Below, piece after piece: positions 63,681 through 64,000 of a stretch of DNA of 64,000 nucleotides (its first letter is position 1; each line of letters begins with the position of its first letter). The notes beneath the pieces are model-generated. The model searched no databases. It saw nothing but the letters and a program-made list of their open reading frames with translations, and was not told the DNA's origin. The position numbers and the translations under genes were made by a program. The stretch covers positions 992,001 through 1,056,000 of the forward strand of contig NZ_RQJP01000002.1 in NCBI RefSeq assembly GCF_003858645.1, written 5' to 3'. This DNA is from Larkinella knui (lineage in GTDB: Bacteria > Bacteroidota > Bacteroidia > Cytophagales > Spirosomataceae).

Positions 63681-63734
63681 TTGTCGGGCGCCTGTTTCAG
63701 CGGGAAGTCGATACGTTTCCGATTTTATCTCAAT

Positions 63735-64000
63735 ATGGCGCATTTACCAAACCTGATCATCGATCTGGCTATCATTTTGGGGACGGCAGCCATAACGACG
63801 CTTCTTTTTAAATGGCTTAAACAACCCCTCGTTCTGGGGTATATTCTGGCTGGAGTGCTCGTTGGGCCGAAGTTTTCGCTGTTCCCGACCATTTCCGACC
63901 CGGCCACCATTCGCATCTGGGCCGACATCGGCGTCATTGTGCTGCTGTTCAGCCTCGGACTGGAATTTAATATCAAAAAACTCGTCAAAGTTGGCGGCAC
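63735..64000 (+). CDS. KefB-type monovalent cation:proton antiporter, N-terminal fragment
   Basis: The frame starts with ATG at 63735 and is open to the window end (88 codons). It reads MAHLPNLIIDLAIILGTAAITTLLFKWL, then QPLVLGYILAGVLVGP and IGVIVLLFSLGLEFN, the first two to three helices of CPA2 antiporters (KefB/KefC, GerN). The conserved GYILAGxLxGP and LLFxxGLEF motifs make the family clear. The C-terminal part, with any RCK domain, lies beyond the window. Confidence 0.9.
   Translation, partial: MAHLPNLIIDLAIILGTAAITTLLFKWLKQPLVLGYILAGVLVGPKFSLFPTISDPATIRIWADIGVIVLLFSLGLEFNIKKLVKVGG

Larger units (their letters stand above)
63302..63734. other. Intergenic region upstream of the antiporter gene
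   Basis: About 430 bases without a gene. It contains the terminator of the NmrA-like gene (63313-63348), a CATTTA/TAAATG hairpin (63407-63422) and an operator-like palindrome (63666-63680). Confidence 0.6.

Noticed and set aside
63725-64000. A minus-strand open frame at the right edge
   Set aside because: The opposite strand encodes a clear KefB-type N-terminus; the minus frame is its shadow.
1-64000. CRISPR arrays, tRNA or rRNA genes, insertion sequences, phage attachment sites
   Set aside because: No regularly spaced direct repeats, cloverleaf-like sequences, transposase genes or integrase genes were seen on reading through; absence was judged by eye, without a search tool.

Overview
The window looks like chromosomal DNA of a Bacteroidota bacterium, most likely order Cytophagales and perhaps the Spirosoma/Larkinella group. 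The grounds are two SusC/SusD pairs, an ECF sigma/FecR relay, a LytS/LytTR pair, many lipoproteins, upstream sequences matching the Bacteroidota promoter (TTTG, about 20 nt, TAnnTTTG), and moderately GC-rich coding DNA. The genus is an inference. I saw no rRNA, tRNA, CRISPR array, insertion sequence or prophage.

Layout. 1-3.8 kb: end of a SusC receptor and its SusD lipoprotein. 3.9-9.4 kb: small metabolic and stress genes, plus a solitary DUF4143-type ATPase in AT-rich DNA whose promoter is built into a palindrome. 9.5-14.8 kb: GH78 rhamnosidase, alpha/beta hydrolase, small lipoprotein, DUF983 protein. 15.0-16.3 kb: an unrecognised protein with a His-Asp-Gln-Cys order like YopJ/Ulp1 (clan CE) enzymes. 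16.8-22.5 kb: hibernation factor, stress SDR, epoxide-hydrolase-like protein, CheY-like regulator, and a Nudix-winged-helix regulator divergent from a carboxylesterase. 22.6-35.4 kb: a seven-gene polysaccharide utilisation locus on the minus strand in the order ECF sigma, FecR anti-sigma, STN-SusC, SusD, two tandem GH27 alpha-galactosidases and a sulfatase, probably for a sulfated alpha-galactoside.

35.8-46.3 kb is the most striking region: a tightly packed minus-strand cluster of FHA protein, 27-residue membrane peptide, membrane PP2C phosphatase, two membrane Ser/Thr kinases, a single polypeptide fusing a RodA/FtsW (SEDS) glycosyltransferase to a class B penicillin-binding transpeptidase, and a second FHA protein. 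Its content mirrors the actinobacterial fhaA-fhaB-pstP-rodA-pbpA-pknA-pknB operon, with the two wall synthases fused. It is probably a phospho-regulated cell-wall synthesis module.

46.3-64 kb: beta-propeller/phosphoesterase lipoprotein, GH43 enzyme, a tetronate (C4 acid sugar) set (GntP permease, DenD-like dehydrogenase, DUF1537 kinase), DoxX-like membrane protein, LytS/LytTR two-component pair, PhoX-like protein followed by an imelysin-like/di-heme peroxidase, NmrA-like protein, and the start of a KefB-type antiporter cut by the window end. Several long near-perfect inverted repeats lie between genes; two of them share one sequence and form a small repeat family.
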